Source: Rhodamnia argentea
Lineage: Eukaryota > Streptophyta > Magnoliopsida > Myrtales > Myrtaceae
Assembly (NCBI RefSeq): GCF_020921035.1
Contig: NC_063154.1
Span: forward strand, 3,658,001-3,722,000
Reading direction: 5' to 3'
Length of the DNA: 64,000 nucleotides
Every line of letters begins with the position of its first letter. Position 1 is the first letter of the stretch. Under the pieces are notes generated by a model, which saw nothing but the letters and a program-made list of their open reading frames with translations, did not search any database and was not told the DNA's origin. The position numbers were made by a program, and so were the translations under genes. Shown one piece after another: positions 1 through 10,407 of this stretch.

Positions 1-205
1 TTATTTTTCAAAAAAATGATTGCTTGTATCGCTTATAAAAATGAATAAATGATAATTAATTTTATCATCCACGGTAATAGCTAGGCATAAAATATTGTCA
101 ATAATGAAAAATTTTCCAGTTGAATAATTTTTTCCAAACGATATAACTACTCATTTTTGAAAAATATTGAGTTTTTTCGTGAAATAAACGCACTTCAAAT
201 TAAAA
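1..205. repeat. Right part of a possible inverted-repeat element cut by the window edge
   Basis: AT-rich sequence ending near 180-205 in a TTTTTTCGTGAAATAAACGC-type end. This resembles the right end of the foldback element at 4828-5466 (CGCGAAACGAACGGAGCC). The left half would lie outside the window, so this is only a resemblance of ends. No coding potential is seen. Confidence 0.25.
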
Positions 206-240
206 TAATTCCGAGATGGTAAATGCAAAGTTCCTCTCTT

Positions 241-403
241 TGTGAACCCTGTAATGGCGGAGCTGAGTGTGTCACGTGAGGGAAGAGACCATCATGCGCC
301 GTCACAAACTATTTTATTTTTGGTCGAACCGTCGCAAACTTCAAGTATTCATATTTTTCAAAGAAAACCAGACAACTTAACTGCAATACCAGAAAGACCA
401 CCT
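241..403. repeat. Dispersed repeat, copy 1 (partner at 4025-4168)
   Basis: The stretch starting TGTGAACCCTGTAATGG and containing GAGACCATCATGCGCCGTCAC and CTTAACTGCAATACCAGAAAG recurs at 4025-4168 in the same order and orientation, with small indels. Two diverged copies about 3.8 kb apart suggest a dispersed mobile-element fragment or an old segmental duplication. No protein similarity is recognised. Confidence 0.5.
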
Positions 404-1230
404 CAGTACAACAAACTGTGTAGCAACATATGAGTTTTTATCTGATGTCACCGGCGCCTCCCCATTGGTATTTCCCAGGGCATATATCACTAATAAACCC
501 AAAAATGAAAAATTGCAAAAAAATAAATAAATAGGAACTTTTCAATAGCTTTGGGGACAAGGTCACATGCTCCTCTAATTGAATATCGGCGCTCACGAAG
601 ATTGATACAATAACCAAGAAAGTGATTGATATTCCATGAAAATTTACAGCTTTACGATTATAATTTGGGAACAAGTATAAAAAAAGTCATAAATTTATTG
701 CATTATTACCAATTAGCTAAAATTTTAATTTTATAAAATTTTTATTAAAAAATTTTACTTGGTGAAAACCATTATTCTGATCCTAAACTTTTCACTGGCA
801 TGGCTGGATTAGTCATTTTTTTAAAAATTTTTAATTTTATTTATTTTTTATTCCCTTTTCACGTTTGCCCGTGGTCCAATTTAGCTATCCGGCCAATTTA
901 GAAAGTACCAATGTCGGTAATTTAAGTCAAGATGATTGGAACGAATTGATACGAAAATGTTTAACTTAATTGGCTCAACAAAAGTTTCAATGAATTGATA
1001 CGAGCAGTTTAGGTTTTTTTTTAACTTTTTCGTCACAATGGGTTTGACAATATTAATAACACCAGCTCAAGTCATAATCATGGAGAGGCTTCTTTCAATG
1101 TTATTGTGCAAAACGTGAAAATGATTGGAGGCTTGAACTCAAAAAAATTACAGACTCGCTAGAGTAACACCTCTTTCTCTCTCTTTTTTTGGGGCCTTTG
1201 CCCCCATATCCGATTTTCGTATGGTTTAAT

Positions 1231-1803
1231 TTAGTATGTTATCATCTTCTTGACATTGGTAATTTCGGAGAATATTGCACGATAACATTGCAAAACCCCA
1301 AAAAGGATTTTTATTAGCCTCCCCATGAATCGTGGACCCCACAAACTCCTGTTATAATAGTTAGCAGTTATGAAAAATGACTCTTCTTTTTTTTTAGAAA
1401 TTGTGATTTTTTTTTCCGTCCTCCTTCCAACTTTCAACCTCCGAATCCTAATTTGCTGTGTATGAATGAAGGAAACCCCCCCCAATGACATTTTCCGATG
1501 CTCCGTTCTTGTCGATCCAGACGTAGATTTCGGCCCCCCAAAAAAAAATGGGTACGAAGAAACAGAGGTAGGCAACTCTTGCTCGGCCAGTGAGCACGGC
1601 CCTATCTTGAGCGCCGGGGCCGAGTCCGGCTTGTCCGCCACACGGCTTCTCTTCCTCCCGAGCCCTGCCATCGATGCTATCCCGGCCACTTTCTCCGCAG
1701 CCATCCTGAAGATCCCGACTTTGACATGTCCTCTCTTAGGAGGCAGATTCGCCTTCGAGTTCTTACTCGAGCTCTCCTTCCCCGCTGCCCACGAACTGGA
1801 CAT
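1231..1803 (-). CDS. Small basic PPKRGxVKVGIF-family protein, copy 1, with frameshifted C-terminus
   Basis: The frame predicts 190 residues, but only about the first 65 match the second copy at 8206-8433. The shared core reads NLPPKRGHVKVGIF, then a predicted helix and a basic GLGRKRSR stretch. It resembles small uncharacterised plant proteins with a PPKRGQIKV-type motif. After the shared GCGCTC (around 1613) this copy has one base fewer than copy 2. Copy 2 stops after GAVLTGQA, whereas this copy reads through in another frame for over 100 low-complexity residues. The start at 1803 is chosen because the conserved core follows within 25 residues. It may be a pseudogene, or a gene with a new tail. 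The function of the family is unknown to me. Confidence 0.45.
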   Translation of the reverse strand: MSSSWAAGKESSSKNSKANLPPKRGHVKVGIFRMAAEKVAGIASMAGLGRKRSRVADKPDSAPALKIGPCSLAEQELPTSVSSYPFFFGGPKSTSGSTRTEHRKMSLGGVSFIHTQQIRIRRLKVGRRTEKKITISKKKEESFFITANYYNRSLWGPRFMGRLIKILFGVLQCYRAIFSEITNVKKMITY

Positions 1804-2713
1804 TTTCCGTGGTCCTCCCTCCGCAAAAGAGAGATCTCAAGCAGAGGAGGCGGAGGAGTCTCCGCCTGTGTTTCGACGGAGACGTACGTGGTGGTTTGGG
1901 TCGTATTTAACTCCCGCGGGAAGCTGAAGGTGTTGGCGCCGGCGGCGGTGGGTTCGAATTAGATAATGGCGGAAGCAAAGTGACGACGACAGCAATCATC
2001 ACGTCATACAATACATCTTCATGAGACCAAACTTTAGTGGGCGGAATTTTCTGCCTGTGCTCAATTTCATGCGTATTCAAAAAACTAAATTTCTTCGACC
2101 CAAAAAAAAAAAAAAAACAACCAAGTTTCGCCAATCCCGTGACATCCGCGCGTGATCTCTGAAAAATAAAAATAAAACAAAAAAAAAAAAGGACACGACC
2201 CATTTCCACGACGTTATGTAAAACACGACACGATACATTGCGCCCACCTTTCTATGTTGACACGAATTATCACTTTTTCATTGTAATTTAATTATGTGGT
2301 AATCAAAATATAAATTCAAATCAAGATACTTCAGACCAACGGGGATAGCAGGAATCATAAGTAATGTGACTTCTGGCCCTAAAGAAAACAAAAGTACAAT
2401 CATGGTGCGGTTAGAAAACCAATCGTTTCTTTGTGAACATATCATACAGGAAATGTCGATTGTCACAAAAATCCACGCTCCGAATCAACACGTTTTCATC
2501 GCAATTCAATCACTTGACAACTAAAATCAAAATCAAAATCAAAATACTTTAGACCAACAAAAATTGACAAATTATAAGCACGATTGTAACACAATATTAT
2601 GAATTCTCGGCCCTAGAAACAATACGTGACGACATTTTTTTGACCATAAGTCTTGTCGAACTCAAGTTCGGCACGACGTCGGTAGAGGCGGCTAAATGGG
2701 TCCATGAATCCTG
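1804..2713. other. Intergenic, nothing recognised
   Basis: AT-rich sequence with A-runs at about 2101-2116 and 2179-2190 and no supported coding frame. The GC-richer part up to about 1960 is probably the promoter/5' side of the minus-strand gene ending its upstream side at 1803. Confidence 0.4.
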
Positions 2714-2997
2714 TTGAAATATATAAATATTAAATCACGCATTCTTATATAAGCTTAAGCTTTTAGAGTAGTCCCCAATGAATATTTCACGCTTAGTACT
2801 AGGCAAAAGACAGGTTCTTAGTTCAAATCTTTTCGGATCTCTATTTACCTACACAATGAATATTTCCACGCTTAATACTAGGCAAAAAGATCAGAATAAG
2901 CATGAGGGAAAGTGTTGAAATATATAAATATTAAATCACGCATTCTTCTATAAGCTTAAGTTTTTAGAGCGATTGGATGTGGTTCCATCAAATCTTT
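2713..2997. repeat. LTR-like retrotransposon fragment with internal duplication
   Basis: TGTTGAAATATATAAATATT begins a segment of about 56 bp at 2713 that recurs at 2912, in each case followed by ATCACGCATTCTT and TATAAGCTTAAG. A second pair (AATGAATATTTC..CGCTTA.TACTAGGCAAAA) occurs at 2778 and 2855. The TGTTGAAATATA-type start resembles ends of plant LTR elements. No gag or pol remnant is present, so this is at most a solo-LTR fragment with a partial duplication. Confidence 0.45.
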
Positions 2998-3008
2998 TAA
3001 ATTTGACG

Positions 3009-3297
3009 ACGCTCACTTTGGTGTCAATATTTTTTTTGGATTACTTAAGTGCTTTTTTTTTTTTTTGAAAAACGATTATTTAAGTGCCAATTCTGGTGAG
3101 GCCGTTGGAATTTCTTGTCGCTGGCACTAAATTGATCGTTTTTTGGATCACTTAAGCACCAAAATTTTTTTTAAATGACTATTTAAGTGTCAACTCCGGT
3201 GAGGTTGCTCGAATTTCTCGTTGTTGGTACTAAAGTGATCTTTTTTCCGATTTGCACTTAAGTGATTCAAAAAAAATATTGATATCAAAGTAAACGT
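3009..3297. mobile_element. Small terminal-inverted-repeat element (MITE-like)
   Basis: The arms at 3009-3052 and 3254-3297 are 44 nt each and pair at 38 of 44 positions by eye. The left arm starts ACGCTCACTTTGGTGTCAAT and the right arm ends ATATCAAAGTAAACGT. The centre repeats the ACTTAAGTGC motif in both orientations, so much of the element can fold. Its ends resemble those of the larger element at 11077-11700. No coding capacity; superfamily not assigned. Confidence 0.65.
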
Positions 3298-4024
3298 ATG
3301 TTCCGAGAAATATTCCATTTTCCTTTAACGATACGAACAAGCATATGTAAGGCCGTCAAATAGGCCGACAAAAATATCCGAACCGGCCCGATCCAAACCA
3401 ATTGGAATCAAAAGTTTTGGGTATTTTCGGGTCGGGCCTCGTTCTAGTTCAGGTGATGAGTAAAAGGAATAAGTATTTTGACATTTCGATTCGATTTGGC
3501 TCATATACCAAAATCGACCCGAAGCGCCAGGCATAAATGGAAAAGGAAACTGACGACCTAGCTAAAAGACTAAACAGTTCTCCCCTACCCTCCGACCCTC
3601 TACGACTATACCTTCGCCAGTAAGGTCCACCTCCTCCGGCACCCTCTCCTTCACCGTCCACCGGACCTCAATATCCGGCGCCTCCTCCATGGAAGTTGGA
3701 ACATTCGATCCTCTCTGAACTAGCCTCTATTTGTCTCTTCCTTTAGAAGTTCCAAGCATCGTCTGGTGAAGATTGTTCGTGATTTCGGTTGGTGCTGGGA
3801 AAACCTTAGATTGGTAGATTTGGATCGGTGTGCTGGCTTTGGTCGTGGTTTGTGCGTGCAAGGTCGCAATTGGTCTTAAAATCGCTCGATTCAATCTGTT
3901 GACAGGTAGAAAATGGCGAAAGAGCACTGAGGCAGGCGACTACGGCGCGACGACGAGTGTTGTGGTCGCTTGTGAAGTGGAGATCTCTGTACTCGCGACA
4001 TGTCGTGTTCAAACATATTCGCAT
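3298..4024. other. Intergenic, with a hAT-MITE-like fragment
   Basis: Around 3345-3540 lies CCGAACCGGCCCGATCC / GGGTATTTTCGGGTCGGGCC-type sequence. It resembles the interior of the hAT-like MITE at 10408-10753 but lacks clear ends. The rest, to 4024, has no supported coding frame. Confidence 0.35.
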
Positions 4025-4168
4025 GTGTGAACCCTGCAATGGCCGGCTGAGTCTCTCACTTGAGTGAGGAGACCATGCGCCGTCACGAACTTCAAGCAGT
4101 CAATTTTTTTTTTTTTTTTTTTGAAAACTAGACAGCTTAACTGCAATAACAGAAAGGCCCCCTCGATA
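4025..4168. repeat. Dispersed repeat, copy 2 (partner at 241-403)
   Basis: Same order of blocks as 241-403: TGTGAACCCTGCAATGG, GAGACCATGCGCCGTCAC, then a T-run of about 20 and CAGCTTAACTGCAATAACAG. It differs by short deletions and the longer T-run. Confidence 0.5.
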
Positions 4169-4319
4169 TGTGCCGGTCCCGATCCAAAGACATCCCTCCA
4201 TTTTCGAGTCTTTTTCCCATGACAGATTATAGACAATCTTTATCGGACGAACAATTATGACAGCCAACGATTCTTGGGCGACGGTTAATTATTTTGAGTC
4301 ATTCTAGAAGCTAAGATAC

Positions 4320-4827
4320 CATTAATAGCAGGGGAGGGCCGTGAGCCCCCCACCGGCCAACAGGTAAGGGTCAGCCCACGACCTGACCAGCCTAGAGTTG
4401 GAATAACAAGAAAAGAAAAAAGAAAAATTCAAGAACACTAAAAAAAAATTATAAAAATTATTCATGACAGTACCGACCATGCCACCTAGGACAGCCTCCG
4501 TACACGTTAGTAATTTCTGGCCAAAATTAACAAAATTGCTATATTAACAAATCGTCAAAAAAAATATATATTTATGACTAAATTGATCACCGTACATTAT
4601 GTTTATAATTTCTTTTAACATTTTTCGTGGGGAAATTGGATAATACCATTGATAATAAGAGATGCTTGCAACTTGCTATCCTTCTCTATAATTTTCTTTT
4701 CATAAAGCAAGAACAAAAATGGTAGACGATTTGGATCGGCCAACGGAATAATGTAAGCTAGGTTAGAGATTCGAGATTGTAGAATCGGGAAAGAAGTCAC
4801 CCTAGCAAGGAAACATAAAGAAACAAA
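4320..4827. other. Intergenic with a degenerate repeat fragment
   Basis: The 4320-4560 part (GGGAGGGCCGTGAGCC.. CATGCCACCTAGGACAGC.. TTAACAAATCGTC) resembles the 35540-35830 segment and the inner part of the foldback family near 6204-6650. No ends are clear. Nothing else is recognised. Confidence 0.3.
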
Positions 4828-5466
4828 GGCTCTGTTTGTTTTGCAGAAAATTATTTTTTGGAATTTTCGACATTCAATTCACAAAAAATAAACTAGTCAA
4901 GAAAAACATTTTCCATCAATAGACAACTTCACACTCATCTTCTTTGTAATAATTTTTTTATGTTTACTTTTTTCCTCCACCAGTTGTTGGCTACCACAGG
5001 CAAGGCTCAGCCTCTCCCCTAGCCAACGAGCTCGATTCTCATCGGATTTGGCGAGGCTTGGCTCGGCCTCGCTCGAGGTCAGCAAGGCGAGGCTCGAGCT
5101 CACCATAGTCGGCGGCCGACAAAGGAAGAAATAAAAGAAAAATATAAGATAATTCAAAATAAATTTTAACAAAAATCAACAAGAAAATTTATTTATTTAT
5201 TTATTTTTCAAAATTAAAAAAAAATCATTTTAGCGCTAGTCGTGCCATGTAGGATGGTTGGGTCCATGTTAGCAATTTTCAACCAAAAGACAATGCAGAA
5301 AATCAAACAACGAAAAATATTTTCTTTACTAAACAAGGAAAACAATTTCAACTTCATTTTCGGGTTTCAGCTAAATACTGAAAAATTGAAAAATATTGTC
5401 ATTTTTCGGTACTTTCTGGAAAATAGTATTCAAAAACATCACATTTTTCGCGAAACGAACGGAGCC
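4828..5466. mobile_element. Foldback/MITE-like element with imperfect terminal inverted repeats
   Basis: The left end GGCTCTGTTTGTTTTGC at 4828 pairs with the right end GCGAAACGAACGGAGCC at 5450-5466 (14 of 17 positions). The end sequence resembles hAT- or Tourist-type MITE ends of plants. The flanks (AAACAAA / AAAGAGA) do not give a clean target-site duplication. The interior holds a GC-rich island (4985-5120) rich in GGCGAGGCTYGGC-like motifs inside AT-rich DNA. No transposase frame. Confidence 0.5.
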
Positions 5467-6203
5467 AAAGAGAAAAATGGGAAGGAGAGCAAAAGAAGTC
5501 GGTCCACGTAAAACTCAATCCCCGATTCGAGTTAAGAAGAACGTTTACTGAGCTATGGCCTCGGACTATGTTTATTAGCAATTGATGTGAGAATTCGACC
5601 AGAAAATAACTAAAATGAGTAATAAATCCTAAATAACGTGGAGTAACTAATTCAAACAAGATAACTAAACTGGTAACACGACCGTATAAATACGTTGGAG
5701 AATGTGTTCTTTCTGTAAGTACTAAGTAGCATCGTCTCAAACATTTACAAAAGGACCGTGCTTATCTGACGGTCACCGTTTAGCAACGGTGGAATGTGAG
5801 CCACCAGTTGGCCTTCTAGCATAACACCGTTGGTGGAATGCAGACCACAGGCGCCTTTTTCAAATTATATCTTGTGACGTATATGTCACCGTTACTTGCA
5901 ATAGTAAGGGTGACAGTCGTCAGTTACGCTTTTCCCTTTGCAAAATGGAGAAATTATTAGAGCACCGCAGCATCAATCACCAGATTATTCACCCAATTAC
6001 TAAAAAAATCCTAAAAATATGAAGCGATTCTTCTTTGAAGGAAAGCTAAGAAAGATCGTGTAACGGGATGACCCATAATAAAACGGGGCAGACGGGCATA
6101 TAGTGTTTCGAAAGCAACTAATACTTTCTCAAAAAATAAGTCTCTAATGAATCCCTCCTTATAACTCGTGGATTATTGGTTTAAAAGATTTTGAGAGGGA
6201 GAA
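5467..6203. other. Intergenic, nothing clearly recognised
   Basis: No supported coding frame. Around 5765-5865 two similar stretches (AACGGTGGAATGTGAGCCACCAG and CGTTGGTGGAATGCAGACCACAG) form a weak local direct repeat. Confidence 0.3.
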
Positions 6204-6650
6204 TTCCAAAAATAGTCCTAAATCTATTACCTTCGTGCCAATTTAGTTATGAACGTTTTGAAGATTTGCGAATTCAGTCATGAACCTTTCAATCATCTCA
6301 ATTCACTCATAAAACTTTTGACGATTTACGAATTAAGTTCTTCCGACCAATTTTGATTGAAAATCGATGAGATAGCCGTCTAGTCAACGCCGGATGTCTT
6401 ATGTGGACCACCGACGTTGACGTGGATAATTTTTATAAATTTTTTCAGCCAAAATTAGTCCGAATGACTAAATTAACAAATCTTCAAAATTTTTACGGTT
6501 AAATTATTGCAATTGAAAGATTTATGATTGAATTGGCAAAACGTCAAAAAGGTTCAAGACTAAATTGGCCAAATGAAAAGGTTTATAACTGAATAATATA
6601 AGTGCAATCGGTTAATAACTTTTTCTTTTTTTTTGGGTACTTTTTCGAAT
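6204..6650. mobile_element. AT-rich foldback element of the GTCCTAAA/TTTAGGAC family
   Basis: The segment is built of alternating short units such as CCAATTTAGTTATGAACG and, in the opposite orientation, GACTAAATTGGCCAAATG. Left and right halves are therefore imperfect inverted copies around a centre near 6380-6440. It opens with CCAAAAATAGTCCTAAATC and closes with a T-rich GGGTACTTTTTCG end. The complete relative is at 33937-34358. The boundaries are approximate. Confidence 0.5.
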
Positions 6651-6964
6651 TTGAAAAGGTCCTCGACTTGAAAGAAGAAGTTACACGACTATAAGAAGGG
6701 TAAAATGCTTTTATAGATTCACTGAAAAATGGTGGACTTGATGGTCATCGGGCAATGGATTCTTGTCGTGTGGGCTGGATTCCGATTGGATTCAGCTCAT
6801 GTCGATGGATTTTCATTAGATCCATGGATGATCGGTAAATCTTTGTACGACCGACAAAACCGAATGCCCTAAAAAAAAAGTTACGTCCTTTTGACCATGT
6901 GTCCCAAAGATCATTTTCTCTCGGAGCCGCCATGACTTTCACTCTCAAAATAATTGAGAAAAAT

Positions 6965-7140
6965 CATAAAAAAAAATGGTAAACATATTGCTTCCGTGCT
7001 AATTCAATCTTAAATTTTTCATCAATTCTGATCAAAATTCATTGAGGTGGATGCCGGCAAAACTACATAGGAGGACGGCTGATGTTAATGTGGACAATTT
7101 TTATGATTTTTCTTGGCAATTTTCTCAAAAAGCTAACGAC
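6965..7140. repeat. Deleted derivative of the same foldback family
   Basis: GGTAAACATATTGCTTCCGTGC, a central GGTGGATGCCGGC..GTTAATGTGGACAATTTTTATG block and an end TTCTTGGCAATTTTCTC correspond to the left end, centre and right end of the 6204-6650 and 33937-34358 elements, with most of the repeat units missing. Confidence 0.4.
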
Positions 7141-8205
7141 AGGAAGGAAACTTTTAGTAATGAATAAAAAAAGTTACTACTTGATCATGTTTACGGTTGC
7201 TAATCTTTGCTCCTTGTTCATGGAAATGACTTGGAAAAAGGAAGTAAGCTTTTCACATGGGCATTTTATCATACGGCATGTGCGTTCCTCTCTCTCTAAC
7301 ACACGAATTGACTAGGTGGTGGGGGCAGAGCAGAGGAAAAATTGCAAATAATAATACTAATAATATAAGAAAGTACATAATAGTTGCCAAGTTGAAAGAA
7401 TGCCACGTCTTTGTTATTTCATCTTTATCTCCACATTGGTAATTTAATTTGTACAATATATCTCGATAATAGAATATAAACAATGAAAAAAAAATTTGAA
7501 ACTTTGAATTAGCTTCGGGCACTAGATAGACCCGGACTCTCCTCTAGATTAACACCGACACTCTCATGCTATGTTAACAAATGAAATCAAGCGGAAACCT
7601 TTTCTGAAATTGTGATTTTAAGACTTGCGAGTGAGTGATACATCTAGAGTTAAGACTTGATTAATTTCGATAGAATGGAAAACATGCTCATTTTTCTTTC
7701 GATTATTATACATGACTCGAAACTCTCGCGATATTAATGAAAAACGCTTTTTTTTTCCCATAACCCTATTCCGATACCGTTTGACTTTTTGTAAAATCAC
7801 AATCGATTGCTCTAGAATCTTAAGCTTGTGGAAGAAAGGGCGACTTAATATTTGAATATTCTAACGATAATTTACGCACGAAAATGGAATTGGGCATCTA
7901 AATTCCCCCAAGAAAATCTACAAATGTGTAAGTGAAGTAAACCTAGACGACATTTTCTCTATCTGATGGGACCAAACAGCCCAAGAACTTCTTCATCCAT
8001 GTCAAACCAGAAGTAGGTTTTGGCTCCAAAGGAAGATTATGTTCGTTTTTCATTCTCTTATCTAAACCCACGAAGTACTACACCAGAAGGAGAAGGCTAA
8101 CCATATCCATGAGCAGAAAAACAGTCACTAGTTATTCATAGTCTCTCTCTGCCTAATCAAAGAGGACAATTGCAGAGTTCAATCATGCACTTAAAAAAGG
8201 ACTTC
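7141..8205. other. Intergenic, nothing recognised
   Basis: AT-rich, with no frame that resembles a protein. The last about 100 bases are expected to hold the 3' untranslated region of the minus-strand gene that ends at 8206. Confidence 0.35.
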
Positions 8206-8433
8206 TCATGCTTGGCCAGTGAGCACAGCGCCAATCTCGAGCGCCGCTGCCAAGGCCAGCTTGTGGGTGGCGCGGCTTTTCTTCCTTCCGAGCCTCGCAG
8301 TCGATGATGCTATGTCAGCCACCTTCTTGACGACCCACCTGAAGATCCCAACTTTGATCTGCCCTCTCTTCGGAGGCAGCCTCGCTTTCGGATTCTTATT
8401 CGAGCTCTTCTTCGTCACGCACGCAATGGCCAT
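8206..8433 (-). CDS. Small basic PPKRGQIKVGIF-family protein, copy 2 (75 aa)
   Basis: The protein starts MAIACVTKK and contains ARLPPKRGQIKVGIF, a short hydrophobic/amphipathic helix (VVKKVADIAS) and a basic LGRKKSR segment. It ends GAVLTGQA. No signal peptide or membrane segment is seen. The start at 8433 is preferred over an upstream in-frame ATG at 8472 because the latter adds only a GA-microsatellite-encoded MQREREKERG stretch. Just upstream, on the minus strand, CATTTCAG|GTAATC near 8584 and a pyrimidine tract ending CTTGCAG at 8467 look like the donor and acceptor of a 118-bp 5'-UTR intron, which argues for a transcribed gene. It is paralogous to 1231-1803. Small plant proteins with this motif are known to me only as uncharacterised. 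Confidence 0.6.
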   Translation of the reverse strand: MAIACVTKKSSNKNPKARLPPKRGQIKVGIFRWVVKKVADIASSTARLGRKKSRATHKLALAAALEIGAVLTGQA

Positions 8434-8733
8434 TTTCCGCAACCCTCTCTCTTTCTCTCTCTCTCTCTGCAAGTTTGAAAGGAAAAGAGAAACTGAAGCA
8501 TGAGTCAGAGCTGTGTCGCATCGTGTTGCAGAGAAAGGGAAACAAAAAAAAGGACGAGAGTGATGGAACGGAGTTGGTGATTACCTGAAATGGAGGAGAA
8601 TTCTTGGGCCTAGGGCTCGAAGCAAGGAGAAGAAAGATGAGGGTTTTTTCCTCGGTGTGCTTTTTGTATCGGACCTGGGTGGGAGATGAGACGAAGCTTC
8701 AAGGGAGCTTCGCGCCAAAAATATCGCGCGTTG

Positions 8734-9629
8734 CAGGGACGCACGACATTTTAAGACCCCCCAAAAAGGAAAATTCATTGGGATTAGGTATTGGAATTTT
8801 AGCCTCGTACGCTCATAAAGTTTGTCTTATTATCTTAGTCTTTCCTTATGAATGCTGACATGTTATGGGGTGGGATCCAAGATTCTTTTTTTCACATACT
8901 TTAAAAATACACAGTTGATAATTTCGGGCCAATGATAGACCTAACATAAATCCATGCACAAAGAACTACGTCAACGTCCTAAACGAGGAAGCACCCGCGA
9001 ATGCCAGTGTCACACTCCCCGTCTCCCGCCAGACTTTCAAAGACGACGGTCCATTTGTCTATATTGAAATCCATAGCAAAAAAATAAAAATAAAAAATCT
9101 CTTAGGTGATTTCGTATTAGAGTTTTTCTTGCTGAATATAAGAGTTGATAAATTCAAAGGGTCAGTAATTTTTGTATGTATAGAAACCGATGATTTGCAA
9201 GTTGCTACAAAGATTTCGTAAATTCGTGAAAATTCGAGGAAGTTAACGATAAGCTGCCTATAGAAAAGCCCCCGATCATTTTCTTACGAACAATATTTCA
9301 CATTTCCCAACACTTATTGAATTTGCACTATTGAATTAACAATATTTAGTATGCACTCGCTCGAAACATCAAGCTGACACATTTAATCCCCAAATTTTAA
9401 AATTTCCATTCGAAACATTTTCTGCTACTTTTTTATTTTTTAATTGAAGCACCTCAAGTCATCCCTGCCTTGTTGTGGGAATACAAACAAAAGAGTACAT
9501 GAATATAAACTTCGGAAATGGCATCAAAAACAGTAAGTCGTCATCCCTCGAATAAATCCAAACATACACGATTAATTTCTAACCAAAGACATTGAACAAA
9601 TGCACCCATGTTTCTGAGGAATCCGTGCT
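8734..9629. other. Intergenic, nothing recognised
   Basis: The near end probably carries the promoter of the minus-strand gene at 8206-8433. The remainder is AT-rich with no supported frame, repeat or RNA gene. Confidence 0.35.
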
Positions 9630-9887
9630 TCACACTCCATTCTTTGGATGCGTGGTGAGGAGCGAGTCAATCTTGAAAGCGGGGATTAGAAGTTGAGGGT
9701 TTTTCCGGTCTCGGTAGAGCGGCATCCCGACTTTGAACTCCGTGGCGTTGACAGCCATCGTCGTGACGTGTGCGTCGACGGGGACCTCCGTGGGTTCCGA
9801 GGACTCGGCGCCGAGGGTCTGACCGACCAGCAGCATGGCGATGACGGCCCAAGTGGAGATGATTTTCTGGGACGAAGTAATCGCCAT
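9630..9887 (-). CDS. Putative small secreted peptide, 85 aa, family not recognised
   Basis: The reading frame from the ATG at 9887 begins MAITSSQKIIS and continues with a hydrophobic stretch (WAVIAMLLVGQTLGA) typical of a signal peptide, with likely cleavage after GA at about residue 27. The remaining about 58 residues have no cysteine, one N-glycosylation sequon (NAT in AVNATEF) and a charged segment MPLYRDRKNPQLLIPAFK near the C-terminus. An in-frame ATG at 10016 would add 43 residues in front of the signal sequence, so I chose the inner start. The segment is GC-richer than its surroundings, as coding sequence here usually is. No family or function is recognised, and a chance frame cannot be excluded. 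Confidence 0.5.
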   Translation of the reverse strand: MAITSSQKIISTWAVIAMLLVGQTLGAESSEPTEVPVDAHVTTMAVNATEFKVGMPLYRDRKNPQLLIPAFKIDSLLTTHPKNGV

Positions 9888-10016
9888 CTTCTGTTTTGCT
9901 GGGCCTTGTCTGAGGATGTTTTCTCTGTTGAGGCTTGAAACAGAGGCTTCGAGGGGAAACCAAGAGGTCAAAACCTGGGATTGATTGTCGATCGTGGCTA
10001 TTAAAGGAAGTTTCAA

Positions 10017-10407
10017 TCTGGGATTTGCTGTTGTTTTGACGTCAGCGTGTCGTCAACCTTGTAACCATATTAACCGCTGTCGGTTTGTTTTCCTATTTTT
10101 TTGGCATTGGTGTGGATATTTTTGGTCACCGTTGGGTTGTCGGTTGTGCGGCGGTGTCGTTTGTAACTGTGAGACCATGAGAATTTTGAAAAAGAATTCT
10201 GACCCAATAAAAACAAAAGAGAAATTAATTATTTAATCGGAAAGCGGTTTTGGTAAAGTAAAAATAATACATAGAAGAATTCTTCAATCGACGGTGGATT
10301 TTCCACTGTGATTTTTAGAGCACCATTAATGAAGATATGAAGGATCAGTTACAGCGATTTAGCAATTGAGTAATCAATTAATGCTTGCTCTTGATGAAGA
10401 GGATATA
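10017..10407. other. Intergenic, probable upstream region of the 9630-9887 gene
   Basis: No supported coding frame or RNA gene. It lies between the minus-strand peptide gene and the hAT-like MITE, and contains a GC-richer part at 10025-10170. Confidence 0.3.
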
